Shown piece after piece: positions 48,578 to 62,223 of a stretch of 64,000 bases of DNA. The notes under the pieces were generated by a model. That model saw only the letters and a program-made list of their open reading frames with translations, searched no databases and was not told the origin of the DNA. The DNA comes from Aurelia coerulea (lineage: Eukaryota > Cnidaria > Scyphozoa > Semaeostomeae > Ulmaridae), in the NCBI GenBank assembly GCA_039566865.1, contig CM076955.1:14157501-14221500 (forward strand), given 5' to 3'. The translations under genes and the position numbers were made by a program. The number at the start of each line of letters is the position of its first letter. Within the stretch, counting starts at the first letter, position 1.

Positions 48578-49906
48578 ATGTCTTTCGCGCAAATGATACA
48601 AGACGGTGAAACGAAAAAATTTCCAGTAAATGGTCAAGGAACTTTTATATATACACGAAGATTTACTGGACTAAATGAAACAGGAGAATTTGCAATCGTT
48701 GTCACGCCAGAAAAAGTTAAGCTTGGTGAAAGGCCACATGAGTACATTGCTTTGCACGTTACACAGAAAAAGGCTTCGTTTGAAAAAATGGAGAAGGAGT
48801 GTGGCGAAGAAGGAAACGAAAAAGAAGGGATTGGAAGTGAACCAAAGCGTTTGTTGAGCTACTGGCTCAGTTATGATCGAGATGCATGCACTGTGAAATA
48901 TGGCAAAGGATACAGAATGGTGGAGACGACGCTCTTGACGCATAACTTTTACAAAAACGAAAGCAAAGGGAAGCCAGAGAAGTTTTTCAACGCAGCTAAA
49001 CCAATCTATGTCATGGTCTTCCTTGTTGGTGGGAGCCTGGCAATGAAAGTGCCACCACTCATCGAGGTTGAATCAACCTTCCAATTCGAAGAAAACCCTC
49101 TTGTGAGCAACTATCCTCCCCTTGTAAAGGACAGTGACAAAGTTACTCTCCTCGATGTTGACCAAAACCTGTTCATGTTTTCAAGCAGCCTGCCATTAGC
49201 TTGCAAAGAGCTGTATTCAAACATTAGAAACACGGAGCTTGAGTATCCAGCACATCCTAACTACCCGGGCATAAAGTTGAGTGATGCCATTCGTTACAGC
49301 CTGAACACTAAAGGTATGATGCTTGCTAATATCATCAAAACGAAGCAAGAAAAGAAAAAACCTGACAAAAAATCTGAAGTCTACATCAGAGTGACACTTG
49401 GTCCAGACATGCGGACTGGCCCGGGTGTAGCATATGTGTTGGAGCTGTGGCCAAGCAAGTGTAGAAGCCCGATTCACAATCATGGGGCAGCGTGCGCCGT
49501 CATAAAAGTCCTATACGGGCAGATTCAGACCAAGGTTTTCAACAAAGGCAGCAATCCTCCAACGACTAAAGATTTCATCAAGAAGTTTGATGCCGTGAAG
49601 GATGATGTGACATGGATGGACAGCAATTGGTACCAATCTCATCAGCTAGTCAACACAACCAACGATTACTGTGCAACCATTCAGTGTTACAAGTATGCTG
49701 CTGGGGACACGATTCATTGGCCTGGGTTTGACTTCATTGCTGTCGGTGAGCAAGATCAGGAACACGTCTTGGACACATTCATACCCAACAGTGATGCGAC
49801 ATTTCAAAAGTTGCGTGACACAGTTCTGAAAGAGTATCACGATCACCTTGCAGAAAAAGAACAGTCCAGCAGCAGTGATGATGATGACGATTGTGACGAT
49901 GATTAA
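48578..49906 (+). CDS. Cysteine-dioxygenase-like protein, 442 residues
   Basis: The C-terminal half is a type I cysteine dioxygenase-like cupin. LELWPSKCRSPIHNHGAACA supplies two of the three iron-binding His (HNH), and WYQSHQLVNTTNDYCATIQC supplies the third (SHQL). Cys of GAACA and Tyr of CYKYAAG are candidates for the Cys-Tyr cross-link. Such enzymes oxidise cysteine to cysteine sulfinate in the cytosol. About 300 residues precede the cupin, including TFIYTRRFTGLNETGEFAIV and SYWLSYDRDACTVKYGKGYR, which I cannot assign firmly. Human CDO1 is about 200 residues, so this is a longer architecture. ATG 48,578 is the first good start. The frame is open back to about 48,416, with a possible acceptor CCCCCCACAG at 48,466, so an upstream coding exon is possible. 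The tail is EQSSSSDDDDDCDDD. Confidence 0.85.
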   Translation: MSFAQMIQDGETKKFPVNGQGTFIYTRRFTGLNETGEFAIVVTPEKVKLGERPHEYIALHVTQKKASFEKMEKECGEEGNEKEGIGSEPKRLLSYWLSYDRDACTVKYGKGYRMVETTLLTHNFYKNESKGKPEKFFNAAKPIYVMVFLVGGSLAMKVPPLIEVESTFQFEENPLVSNYPPLVKDSDKVTLLDVDQNLFMFSSSLPLACKELYSNIRNTELEYPAHPNYPGIKLSDAIRYSLNTKGMMLANIIKTKQEKKKPDKKSEVYIRVTLGPDMRTGPGVAYVLELWPSKCRSPIHNHGAACAVIKVLYGQIQTKVFNKGSNPPTTKDFIKKFDAVKDDVTWMDSNWYQSHQLVNTTNDYCATIQCYKYAAGDTIHWPGFDFIAVGEQDQEHVLDTFIPNSDATFQKLRDTVLKEYHDHLAEKEQSSSSDDDDDCDDD

Positions 49907-49915
49907 GATTATAAC

Positions 49916-52019
<2,104 letters not shown>

Positions 52020-52240
52020 CCGGGTGTCCCAATAAAACGCAACAGATCTGATCGGGACAAAGGACAAGAATTTAGGTCCAATCAATCCAAAATAATTTTT
52101 GCTGTAATCCTCGACAGCTAACTTGAAGTTCAATACCTTGTTTGTCGATTTTGGTGCATGGAAAGTTGGAATATCAATCTTGAAAGTCCAAATTTGCTTC
52201 CATCTCCAAACCAGAGGTTTCGGATTTAGGTCTAACTGAA
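52020..52240 (+). mobile_element. Half of a mariner-like foldback element
   Basis: CCGGGTGTCCCAATAAAACG, AAGAATTTAGGTCCAATCAA, GACAGCTAACTTGAAGTTCA and CAAACCAGAG match, in reverse, the half element at 63,149-63,368, and more distantly the arms of the element at 5,751. No opposite arm is present. Bases 52,330-53,254 show no further supported feature. Confidence 0.65.
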
Positions 52241-53262
52241 GACGCGCGTGAGGAATCTCCTCAATCATATCCAAAGTGTAGTAGTGTGAGCATGCTAAGG
52301 CACATTTGTTTAGGCACACATTTCAATTGAAATTTGAAAGCTAAAAATTGACAAACATAACAATGCAGAAGGGAAAATTCACAAAGGAATATATTTCTTC
52401 AACCATAGTGCACCTGCAAAAGATCCAAGCACGAATGAGCAATTTCAAGATCTTATCCTTGGATAATTTTCCCTTGGGTATATTTGATTTCTTCTTCGTA
52501 ATAATTCGAGCAAAGACCAGAAATGTTTCTTATGCGCGCGCAGAATCGTCATGCATGGCTCCCGAATACGAGGCGAACTGATCACGTGATAATCACAACG
52601 ATGGAAAGCAGAAATTAGATCAGCTGATGCTGTAGCCAGCAGCGGAGGATCGAAATGAAGAGCTTACTGAAGTGATTATTTGTAGCTTATTTCACAATTT
52701 CCAGCAAAAGATTGATATCAATCAGTTTTAGTTTCAATCCTAGGCCCCTTTCAAACTTGACCAGAAACATCTAGGCCAGTGTGATGGATGATGCAGACCC
52801 AACTCGAAGAGCCACAACATTGAATGGCATGACAGCGTTGCAATCCAGCATGAAAATGTTTACTCTATTTAACGAAAATAATTAGGTTTTTCTTCTAAAT
52901 GATCATTGTATTGCATATTTCCTTTCATTTTGTCTGAAGCAGATCAAAAGAGGTTACTAACACAGTTCTAAGTGTATTTCTTGCCAAAATTTGAGCACCA
53001 AGCAGAATTCTGATCATCTTGAAGGGGGGAGGGACGACAATCCCACCCCTTAAATCCCAGCAAATGATTTAGACTTAAAATGTTACAATTGGTTGGTATC
53101 AAAAGTATGTCACCCAGCTGAATGGCTCCTAAAAGCAATGACACCCTTTTGTTGTAGAAGTCACAATTTTCTTGTGAGACACAACATTGTGCCTGTTTGT
53201 ACAACAATAGGATACCATTGTTTTTAGGAAACAATACGCTGCAATACAGTACTCCTTCAAAC

Positions 53263-53414
53263 CAGAGACGTAGGAAGCAGTTAGGGAGCAAGGGGGGGGG
53301 GGCTTGACACTTCAAGGACAAACACCTCCTGAAACAAAAGGACACTTTGCTATCATAATTGCAAAATGTTGGGGAGCATGCGCTCACAGTGCCCCTATGG
53401 CTCCTACGCCTCTG
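53263..53414. mobile_element. hAT MITE, CAGAGRCGTAGGA ends, copy 1
   Basis: CAGAGACGTAGGAAGCAG and the inverse of CAGAGGCGTAGGAGCC bound 152 bp. CTTCAAAC lies outside both ends (53,255-53,262 and 53,415-53,422), a perfect 8-bp duplication. It includes a run of ten G. Confidence 0.88.
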
Positions 53415-54064
53415 CTTCAAACTCATCTGCCTTTTTCATGAAGCACATAGATTTGATGAGCATAATTTAAAATAAATGCATCTTGGTAAAAGGTTCCTCC
53501 CCTCTTCCCCTCTGTCTTGAGCATAATTGTCTATTCTGGACCTTTGCATCAAATGGTAACAGTTTCAACAAAATTCTAAATTTAAAGATCCCACTATTTC
53601 ATGGTCAGTTGAGGAATTCAAACAAAAAGACACAACAACTATCAGTGTAGTCACAGAAAAATGCTTAAAGACTTTACAGACCACATCACTGACTAATTCA
53701 GAATCATTCAAACATTAGGAGCAGGAAAGAATCAATCTGAAATTCCTTAGATTTTTTTACATACTTGGCAATATTTACGCAAGCCTAAATGAAGATATGG
53801 CAATGCCTCAGGATTTGGTAGAATCCATCCTATTCAAACAGTGTCCAATCTTCTGTGGGAATGCGTTGAAAATCTTGTAAGTTCCAGCCAAAATTTGCAT
53901 CTTGCAGGAGCTGTATCCAGACCAAACACATTTGAAGGAATACCTGATTTGATTTAAAGGGTGTAAAGTATCTGAAAAAAAACAAGGGAGAAATTAGAGA
54001 TTTTTGGTCAAACTGTTCTTTCCACCAAGTGCCAAACTGCAAAAATCAGAGAATGAGAATAGGG

Positions 54065-54238
54065 CAGAGACGTAGGAACCGGGGGGGCACTGGGGGCATG
54101 TGCCCCCCCCCCCCCAAGATTTTGCAATAAACAAAGAAGTGCCCTATTTATTTTCAGGAAATGCCCTTTCAGAGTAATGAAAAAAGTGCCCTTGAAGTGT
54201 CGTGCCCCTCCCAGTTTGAAATGCTTCCTACGTCCCTG
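54065..54238. mobile_element. hAT MITE, CAGAGRCGTAGGA ends, copy 2
   Basis: CAGAGACGTAGGAACC and GCTTCCTACGTCCCTG bound 174 bp. GAATAGG(G/T) lies outside both ends (54,057-54,064 and 54,239-54,246; one mismatch). The interior contains GTGCCC(C/T)-type repeats and G/C runs. Bases 54,247-54,836 hold nothing else. Confidence 0.85.
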
Positions 54239-54836
54239 GAATAGGTTGATGGACGTACAGTAATAACTGAAACATCATCGTGGAATTATTGCTAAACTTT
54301 GTAAAACAACTGAATATGCTTTCTTGCTAAGCAGCAACCAAACTTGCCATTCGTAGGTCAATCAATCACAAATAAATTCTGGTATTTTGATATCAAAATA
54401 TGCACTTAAAGCGCTTAACAAGTAAGTCATAAAATTACAGCCAATATTATATTGTTATTATGCATTGAAGAGGCAAATAGTTCTTGGAAAAACATGATTA
54501 AACAAGGTAATAGAGCATGAGAGCACGAGGAGACTCTGAATACAAAAAGGCAGGACTGAAAAACAAAAGGCCATCCACTGACAACAACAGCACTATAACT
54601 ATAACTATAATGATAACTGTGCTAAAGGCTAAGAGCCTGTCACAGATCTTTGGAGTGACTTCACCCTGGACAGACCATTGTACTGACAGACCACTCATGT
54701 CAAGCCAAACTCAAAATATAATAACAAGTGTAACACCCAACTGATAGATAATGGATGTCAGAAAAATAGCCTGTCCCGGGAAAAGCCACTCCATACTCAT
54801 CGTATTTTCTCAAAAAGATAATGTTGTTGTCTTAAT

Positions 54837-57032
54837 CTAAACTATTGAAAAAATGTCTTCTTTACAAACAGAGTATTTCTTCTCTCCAAATAAATTGTCC
54901 AAATGATTCTTGAATGAATTTAGCGTGACCGCATTTACAATGTTAGATGGTAGCTTATTCCATAAAGTGTTGATCCTCAGGCTGAAAAACCTCTTCCTTA
55001 CATCTTTTCTGCAGTGCTCTTTAACAATTTTTAGGTTGTGGCCGCGAGTTCTACTTTCTTCCTCAATATGAAACAGGCTTTCAGTGTCATAATGGTTATG
55101 CGTATATTTGTAGACTTGAATAAGGTCGCCCCGAATCCTTCTATACAAAAGACTTGGCAGCTTCAGTTGTCTTAAGCGCTCTTCATAATCTAGATCTTTT
55201 AGGCCTTCAACTAGCTTGCTGGCTCTCCTTTGGACGTTCTCTATTAACTGCACGTCTTTGACATACCAAGGTGACCATACTGTATTTCCATACTCTAGAT
55301 GCGGTCTTACCAAACTCTTAAAAAGGCTGTTGAACATATCTCCATTCATGTAACTAAAAGAACGTCTTATCATTCCGCATAGCCGGTTTGCTTTGTTTGA
55401 AACAATCTCAGCATGATTGCTAAACTTAAGGTCTCTATCGACATTCACTCCTAAGTCTTTCTCACATTCAGTAACTGTCAATGTCACTGGAGAATCATTC
55501 TGTTCCATTACATACTCGTGACAATGATTGTTCCTACCCAGATGCATAACTTTACATTTGGTTGCATTGAATCGCAATTGCCAGGTGTCTGCCCAGTCTT
55601 TTAATGTCTTCAAATCTGACTGTAAATTCTCTGTGTCCTCCTCATTGTCAATTTGACGGAAAATTTTGGTGTCATCTGCAAACATCCTCAAGGCACTGTG
55701 GACTACTTCCGGCATATCATTGACATAACAAATGAACAAAAGGGGCCCTAATACACTGCCCTGTGGAACTCCGCTACTTACAGAGGCCCAACTGGAAAGG
55801 TTCCCATTTACTGATACCCTTTGCCGCCTTCCTGTTAGAAAGCTTTCAAGCCACCTTAAAAGTGTTCCCTTAATCCCATATCCCTCTAATTTCAATAGCA
55901 ACCTCCTGTGCGGCACAGAGTCAAATGCCTTTGAAAAGTCCAGATAAATTGCATCCACTGCCGATCCTCTGTCTAAAAGTCGAGACCACGTATCGATTGT
56001 ATCCAGTAACTGGGTGATGCACGAACGTCCCTCAATAAAGCCATGTTGGCAGCTGGATATAAACTGATTCAAATGTTTAATAGCATGTGCCCGAATTATT
56101 TTCTCCATAACTTTACATACAATGGAAGTCAAACTCACAGGCCGATAATTATCGCATATATTCTTCCTTCCTTTCTTGAAAATTGGTGTTATTTGACCTT
56201 CCTTCCAGGCTTTTGGTACTACTCCTTCCTCCAATGACTTCCTAAATAACAAAGTAAATGGTTCTTTCAATTCATTTGATAATTCATTCAAGATCCTTGG
56301 GTGTAATCCATCCGGTCCCGGTGATTTGTTCACTTTTAAATTTTTTAGTTGCTCCATAACTATACTTTCATTTATTTCTATATCTTGAAGAGTCAACCCA
56401 TTGCTTCGATCCTCAAAAAGTGGAAAGTTATTCATATTCTCTTTAGTAAGCACGCTTGAGAAAAATTTATTAAGTTCCTCGGCTTTTTCTGAGTCATTTG
56501 TGGTTTTGGTTCCATCAGCTTTGTCTAGGTTTGGTATTGTAGATTTTGTTTTCAGCTTTGAATTTGCATACTTAAAAAATGCCTTTGGATTATTCTTACT
56601 GTCCATTGCAATGCTTTTTTCATACTCTCTTTTGGCTTTTCTAATCTCCCATTTTGCTTGATTTCGGGCTTTGGCATAAGCATCATAATCTTTGCCTTCT
56701 CTTGTAGCTAAATAGCGCTTGTACGCAGCATTTTTCTTCCTCACTTTCAGAAGTGCACTAGAATTCATCCACAAGGTCTTCCTTTTGGATCCTTTAACTT
56801 TTCTCATGGGTAGATGTTTTTTAATTACATTTTCAATTCTATCCTTTATAAAGCTGAAAGTATCCTCTGTGTTTCTACCCGTTAACTCTATATTCCATAC
56901 AACTGATTGCAAATCCTTCCTCATTTCAACATAGTTGCCTTTATCATATAAGAGTTTATTTGAATTAACTGATCCATTTAGCTGATAGCAATTGAAACAA
57001 ATAGCTAATCCACAATGATGACTTTTCCCCAA
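54837..57032 (-). CDS. LINE ORF2, reverse transcriptase part (CR1 clade)
   Basis: Here 731 codons encode the linker and reverse transcriptase of a CR1-like non-LTR retrotransposon. Landmarks are SPGPDGLHPRIL at roughly residue 240, FKKGRKNICDNYRPVSLTSI, the AIYLDFSKAFDSVPH block (motif A), SGVPQGSVLGPLLF and the catalytic LRMFADDTKIF, then the thumb, with HLEYGNTVWSPW and RRASKLVEGLKDLDYEERLR near the C-terminus. The frame is intact through the catalytic core. It is joined to the endonuclease part by a frame break near 57,035. It copies element RNA into DNA at the target site. Confidence 0.95.
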   Translation of the reverse strand: MGKSHHCGLAICFNCYQLNGSVNSNKLLYDKGNYVEMRKDLQSVVWNIELTGRNTEDTFSFIKDRIENVIKKHLPMRKVKGSKRKTLWMNSSALLKVRKKNAAYKRYLATREGKDYDAYAKARNQAKWEIRKAKREYEKSIAMDSKNNPKAFFKYANSKLKTKSTIPNLDKADGTKTTNDSEKAEELNKFFSSVLTKENMNNFPLFEDRSNGLTLQDIEINESIVMEQLKNLKVNKSPGPDGLHPRILNELSNELKEPFTLLFRKSLEEGVVPKAWKEGQITPIFKKGRKNICDNYRPVSLTSIVCKVMEKIIRAHAIKHLNQFISSCQHGFIEGRSCITQLLDTIDTWSRLLDRGSAVDAIYLDFSKAFDSVPHRRLLLKLEGYGIKGTLLRWLESFLTGRRQRVSVNGNLSSWASVSSGVPQGSVLGPLLFICYVNDMPEVVHSALRMFADDTKIFRQIDNEEDTENLQSDLKTLKDWADTWQLRFNATKCKVMHLGRNNHCHEYVMEQNDSPVTLTVTECEKDLGVNVDRDLKFSNHAEIVSNKANRLCGMIRRSFSYMNGDMFNSLFKSLVRPHLEYGNTVWSPWYVKDVQLIENVQRRASKLVEGLKDLDYEERLRQLKLPSLLYRRIRGDLIQVYKYTHNHYDTESLFHIEEESRTRGHNLKIVKEHCRKDVRKRFFSLRINTLWNKLPSNIVNAVTLNSFKNHLDNLFGEKKYSVCKEDIFSIV

Positions 57033-57040
57033 TGGGCTTT

Positions 57041-57746
57041 TTATTCCAATAGACTTAAATTAATTCCAATATCCTCCTCATTTGTAAAAACTAAATCCAG
57101 TATGTTGGCTTGTTGGCTTCCTCTGTGATGAGTTGCTTCTTTGATATGTTGGTACAGGAAACAGTCCTTGATGCATTCCAAGAATCTTGATGCTTTGTGA
57201 TGCATATTCTGAGATGTGCTACATGTATCCCAATCTATCTCTGGATGATTAAAATCTCCTGTTATTAGAATGTGAGAGTAACTCCTTTTACAAGCCTCTG
57301 TTAGTTCTTCAGCTAAGTAACAATCCTCTTCTAAGCTGTTATTTGGTGATCTATAAACACAACCTAGCAGCAGTCTATCATTTTTTTTGAAGTGACATTT
57401 CAATCCAAACAACATCCATCTCTCTATCAGTTGTTGCAAAATTTGTTAATTGGATACATTCTAAGTCATTTTTCACATAGACAATAGCACCTCGTTTGGG
57501 CTTTTCATTCACAAAAGTCTGGTATCCATCTATAGAGAACTCTGTAATTGCACAGTCACCTATGCGGTTCTTTGGTAAAGATTCAGTAATGAAAATCACA
57601 TCAGGATCATCTTCATTTATGATCAATTCTAATTCAGACAATTTGTTCAATAATGAGTCAGCATTATAATATAAACAATTTAACCCAAATTTTTTTGAAT
57701 TTTTGTACTTTCTTTTAAAATCAGACTTTCTCTTGGACTGTGTCAA
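57041..57746 (-). CDS. LINE ORF2, AP-type endonuclease part, frameshifted
   Basis: The endonuclease is split over two frames. 57,378-57,746 gives LNCLYYNADSLLNKLSELEL, DPDVIFITESLPKNRIGDCA and KPKRGAIVYVKNDL. 57,041-57,439 continues with LLGCVYRSPNN, SHILITGDFNHPEIDWDTCS and ANILDLVFTNEED. The TES, GDFN and D(L/I)VFTN motifs are those of apurinic endonucleases that nick the LINE target. Breaks lie near 57,400 and at the junction to the reverse transcriptase (around 57,035), so no full ORF2 protein can be made from this copy. Confidence 0.9.
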
Positions 57747-58818
57747 TGTTGCACTGCCTGCAATGTTGTCTGTGGATTCTTTACAGTCTGCTCTACACTC
57801 TTTGATTTCTCTGTGATTGTTGAAGCTTGATTCATCTGATCTTTCATGGGTCTTTGGGATTGTGGGAATTGCTGAAAAGGTTGATGGGGTTGTGGGGCTT
57901 GTAAAGGTTGATGGGGGGGTTGGGGTTGGGGTTGGGTTTGGGGTTGGGGTGTGTGTGAGTGTTTTGAATTCTGTTTTGACTGTGTCTTGGCCTGCTCCTT
58001 TCTTGTCTTTTTCTTTTCCATTACTTGCTTCCTTTCTAATGGTGTCAGGTCGCTTGATATGAAAACATTCTTCAGTGTTGGATGATTCCGCAAGTTTTTG
58101 CTTTGCTTTTAATCATTCTCTTGGCTCCTATGTCATTCACTAACACTTTAAGAGGCCTGCATTGGTTCTCTATCTTTTTCCCTATCCTTGTAGCTTTCTT
58201 AACCTTTCCAGTGATATCAACTTCAAGAGCATTACAAATGCTGCCTATTTCATTCATATCATGTTCTTTCCTTTCCTCCACAATATCTGAGTTACTCTCC
58301 TTCACATTGAAAAACATCAGGTTGTCTGCCCTTCTTTCTCGCTCGTAAATTTCATCCAGTGCCAATCCAACAATTTCACTAGTTGTTTGCGAACCAACGG
58401 TGAGGGTACTAAGATCTTCCTTTTTGATGAAATCTTGGAGTTTCTTATTAGTTGATGCATCTAGCCTATCAAATCTCTCCTCCAGTTGGGTTTGTCTGAG
58501 CTTCACATCTGAGAGACTTTTGAGAAATGCTTTGGCAGTCCGATTGCACTTCTGACAATACCATTGTATGGCACTATTAGCATTTTGCTGTAGAAATTGA
58601 TACAAATTTTCATCCACCTTTTCACATTCGATGTGGTGCCAGAACTCGCAAATATCACACAGGATTGCATCATCTTCATCAGTTACCAATCTTGAGCATG
58701 ATCCACAGTAGTTTGGTTCATCCTCATCATCCTCATTGATTAAAGGAAATACAATACCCTGACCTTTACTCTCCTTATTAGACTTCTTGCCTGAATTGGT
58801 TTTGCCTTTTGATGCCAT
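57743..58818 (-). CDS. LINE ORF1, PHD-finger protein, frameshifted
   Basis: 58,072-58,818 encodes 248 residues starting MASKGKTNSGKKSNKES. A PHD-type zinc finger follows at roughly residues 38-92 (CGSCSRLVTDEDDAILCDIC, FWHHIECEKVDE, WYCQKCNRT), then a probable coiled coil. A slip in an A run near 58,085 moves the frame to 57,743-58,093, which begins NHPTLKNVFISSDLTPLERK and ends in a Gln/Pro-rich tail. PHD-bearing ORF1 proteins are known in CR1-type LINEs of several invertebrates. ORF1 and ORF2 are adjacent, on the same strand, in the usual order. Confidence 0.9.
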
Positions 58819-60595
58819 ATGTCTATACTTGACAAATGCAACACTTCACCATTCGAGTTCCACAGCCACTGTTTTAGTCAAAAGGGCCCAAACTGGCAAT
58901 GGGCCTAAGTTGGGCCTAAACTTATCAGTACTGAAAGCAAGATTATCTGCTCTTTTTCGCTGTTTTCACGAAATCAGAGTTCATCCTTGCATACTGTTCC
59001 AGCAGATGACTAATTGTAATCACATGGCCACTCTGTATTCCAGTTATATTCATGAAAATATGAATTTAAATTCCTTAAAAAAACACAGTGATGATAGTCT
59101 CGTTTTGCGGCAGGGACTAGATTTTGCGCAAATTTCTGTTTTCTGGGGCTACTAAAATGTCCTTCTCTCCCGTCAGAAAATGACTTGCTGCAAGAAATTA
59201 AATATTTTTGTGGACAAACAACGACAGGATAAATGATCGGAATACGATTCATGAAATTATATATCCTAACGAAGCTGGGATAAAAATTTCCATGGCATAT
59301 TCATTGTTTAGACCTTCCTACAAGCTGCCTGTTTACATGTAAACAAACATGAGATATTTTTCGTCATCGAAAGCAGCCCTAACTTTATGGCAAAAAATGA
59401 AACACTTAGCGAATTTTTCAAGAATACTGACCTGTCTCAAAATGATGCTCACATCTTGCAGATAATGTCCACAAACGTTCATCTTGCGGCAGGGACCAGT
59501 TTTTCCACAAAATCCTCTTCTCGTTCTTGATTTTTTCTTGCAAAATATCGCCTTCAGCCCAATGTTAAGAAAGGCAAAAAATCCACCTTTATCGAAGCTT
59601 TCCAGGGTCGATGATTTTTTCAGCCATATTTGATCCCCTTCTCGACACATTTGGCGTGTTCTCAAACTCAAGCCGCGTCTCAAGAGGCCTGGATCACAAT
59701 AGATTCCTTCGCAACTGCGTGCAGTCCCCAGAAAATCACCCCTCTCCCACCTTTCTGTTTTGGCGGCTTGCGCAGACGCAAAAGCACTTTGCACAGCGGT
59801 CGAAACATTTCTGGTCTTTGCTAATAATTCGAAGAAAGATAATTCAAAATGCATTTCATTGAAGTCATGAAGATTGCAAGAACTAATTCATTTTTCACAC
59901 CAAAGCAAACTATTTCGAGGAATATTTTCTTTTATGAGACAGATGCAATGCTAACTTTTCGAAACTTTTGAAGCATAAAAAAAGATGTCTTTTCAGGACA
60001 AAATTGATGAATTTGTTTGAATTTCTATTCAAATATTTTAATCAGCATGAGGCTTTACTCTCTGTTTCTCTTACTTCACGGTAATTCAGGAGATTCCCCT
60101 AAATAGCGCGTTTTAAGGTAACTCTGCTTTCCGCTCTAGTGCACAGCGAGATGCCGTTTCGCAAAACCACTCTCCTCAGAAAACATTTAATTTCTCCAAT
60201 ATTATTCGGCCTATCGAAAAGCAGTAAAAAGAATGTTGTTCTGTATAATCTGGGCAATCGAAAGATGTATAAATCGCAATGTTTCCGTCAACCCTGGTTT
60301 CGCAAATCCTAGTTCAAATCTTTTTGCTAATTTCAGAAAAGTGGATTTACCCCCAAAACTACTCGAAAAAGTTTCGATTTTTTTTCGCTCCATCTTTAGC
60401 TAGGTAGTTGATCTACAACTTTGCCAAGTCTGATTGAAAAAGCTAGGCTAGATTTCCTGCAATCGAATTTTACATTTCTGTTTACTTTTCGACATCGAAG
60501 GGGAAAAACGTTGGTCAACAGTTTAGCCCATGCAGAACGATTTGAACGGGCGTAGAATGTTTTTGCAAAAAATTTAGTTCTTGATCTAATATCTA

Positions 60596-61963
60596 GGGTA
60601 AGACGGGGTAAAGTGAACTATTTTGGAGGTTTTTCAAGGATATCCTAAAGAGATTGTAGCTGAGGGCAAACTTTTTAACGTTGTTTTGACATTATGTCTT
60701 TGGGTCCGTTTATCCAGCAAAAATATTTTTCAAATCTTTTTCCATTGTCTCACAAAAGAGCTTTCTTTGGCGACCGCTCTGCCTAGTTCACTTTACCCCA
60801 GGACGGGGTAAAGTGAACTACTCAGCAATTGTTCGATAAAACCAAAATGATGCTGATAATACCCAAAAACATGGTTTATTGTGCAACTCTAAGGAGTTCT
60901 TCGCATGCCAAAACGAAACAAACCCAAAAAAATTCACAAGAGCGATATTTAAAAATATCAAATCAAGGCCTATCCTGAGAACGATCTTTGCAGATCAAAT
61001 ATTAACCAAAAACTATTGTCTAAGTCACAAATTCGAGTCAGATTGCGAGACCTGAATACAAGACGATGAACAATAATGGGAATATACTTGGAAAATACTA
61101 TATTGTATATAAATACCAAATTACCACAAAGAGAAACAATATTTTCAAATTAGTCAATTTTGCCCTGAAACTTCCGCCCACAAATAAAACCAAAAATAGT
61201 TATAAATCTATAACAATTATCAATATTCTAATTTCACAGTGATGGCCATTTATTCTTTCTATGTCGATAAGTATGCTTGCTTCATCAAATCCCAACAAAA
61301 TTCTTGGATCAGTAATCGCATTTTTGAATTAAGGTCACACTTCGGCTGTCAAATTTTTGGAGGTTTTTCAGGGAGCTGGTATCTGAATATATTTCTGTGT
61401 CATTAGAGCGAGAAATTATCCTGCAAATTATGATTTTCTGAAGGCAGAATTATGAACCAAATGAGATTAAAAAGGTCTTCTTCATCTGACTTCATGTTCA
61501 CATGAGAAAACAAAAAATCATGGGTAGTTCACTTTACCCCGGTCGAAGCAAAATATCGACTGGACGGTAGATCTTTTGAAATATTATGTTAGCGTACAAA
61601 AAAGTCTTTCTTGGCCCCTTTCCTTTTGGAAAAAGTAAACACATGGTATGTGCTTCAAATCGATCAAAACAATTATAGAAATGAATTTCGTCTTGGGGTC
61701 AAAAATTATGACCAAAGCAAAGGTAGGAGCCCAAACCTAACAACCATAATTTCCCGAGGTTGTTTTTACTGCCTTGGGTAAAGGGAAATTTTGCAACAAC
61801 AGAAAGAACTATTTTGCAAAAATGTTTTCATTTTATGTGAGCACATATAACAAAGCATTGTGCATTAATCATGTTTTATTATTGTATGCTTACTTTTGGA
61901 GAGAAGCGCGAATGTTCTGAGTAGTTCACTTTACCCCGTAGTTCACTTTACCCCGTCTTACCC
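60596..61963. mobile_element. TA-flanked element with GGGGTAAAGTGAACTA repeats
   Basis: GGGTAAGACGGGGTAAAGTG opens it, the inverse closes it, and TA lies on both sides (60,594-60,595 and 61,964-61,965). The core GGGGTAAAGTGAACTA or its inverse occurs at both ends, as a head-to-head pair at 60,785-60,823, at about 61,528, and twice near the right end. These subterminal copies look like transposase-binding repeats. The longest internal open frames are about 60 codons. Confidence 0.8.
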
Positions 61964-62223
61964 TACGCTCATTGTGGACTCTAAAAGAAGTTTATAACTT
62001 GTGAATGCTTTTGAATGCTTACGAAAGTCTCAAGAGACACCCAAAGCATGGTGTCGTGAAGTTGCTGGTAACAGTCAGTAACTTTTAATCAATAGATGCA
62101 AATGATACTTTTACAAGCGCACTAAGGATGTCTTTTGAGACTTGGGTATGGTATTCCCAAAAGATGACGTTCATTTGTTTGCCAATGGAAAAATTTCTGA
62201 AAGTTATTTCTAGCCTGAGCTTA

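Larger units (their letters stand above)
54837..58818 (-). mobile_element. Nearly full-length CR1-like LINE
   Basis: ORF1 with a PHD finger, endonuclease and reverse transcriptase lie in order on the minus strand over 4 kb. The three frame breaks are short indels and the catalytic motifs are intact, so the copy is fairly young but not able to code for a full set of proteins. Exact ends are not determined. Bases 58,819-60,113 show only small open frames and no clear feature; part may be LINE 5' untranslated sequence. Confidence 0.9.

Noticed and set aside
59333..59854. 173-codon minus-strand open frame
   Set aside because: No recognisable domain; the composition (many Cys, Arg and Lys runs) and mirrored plus-strand frames suggest chance. 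Left unannotated.
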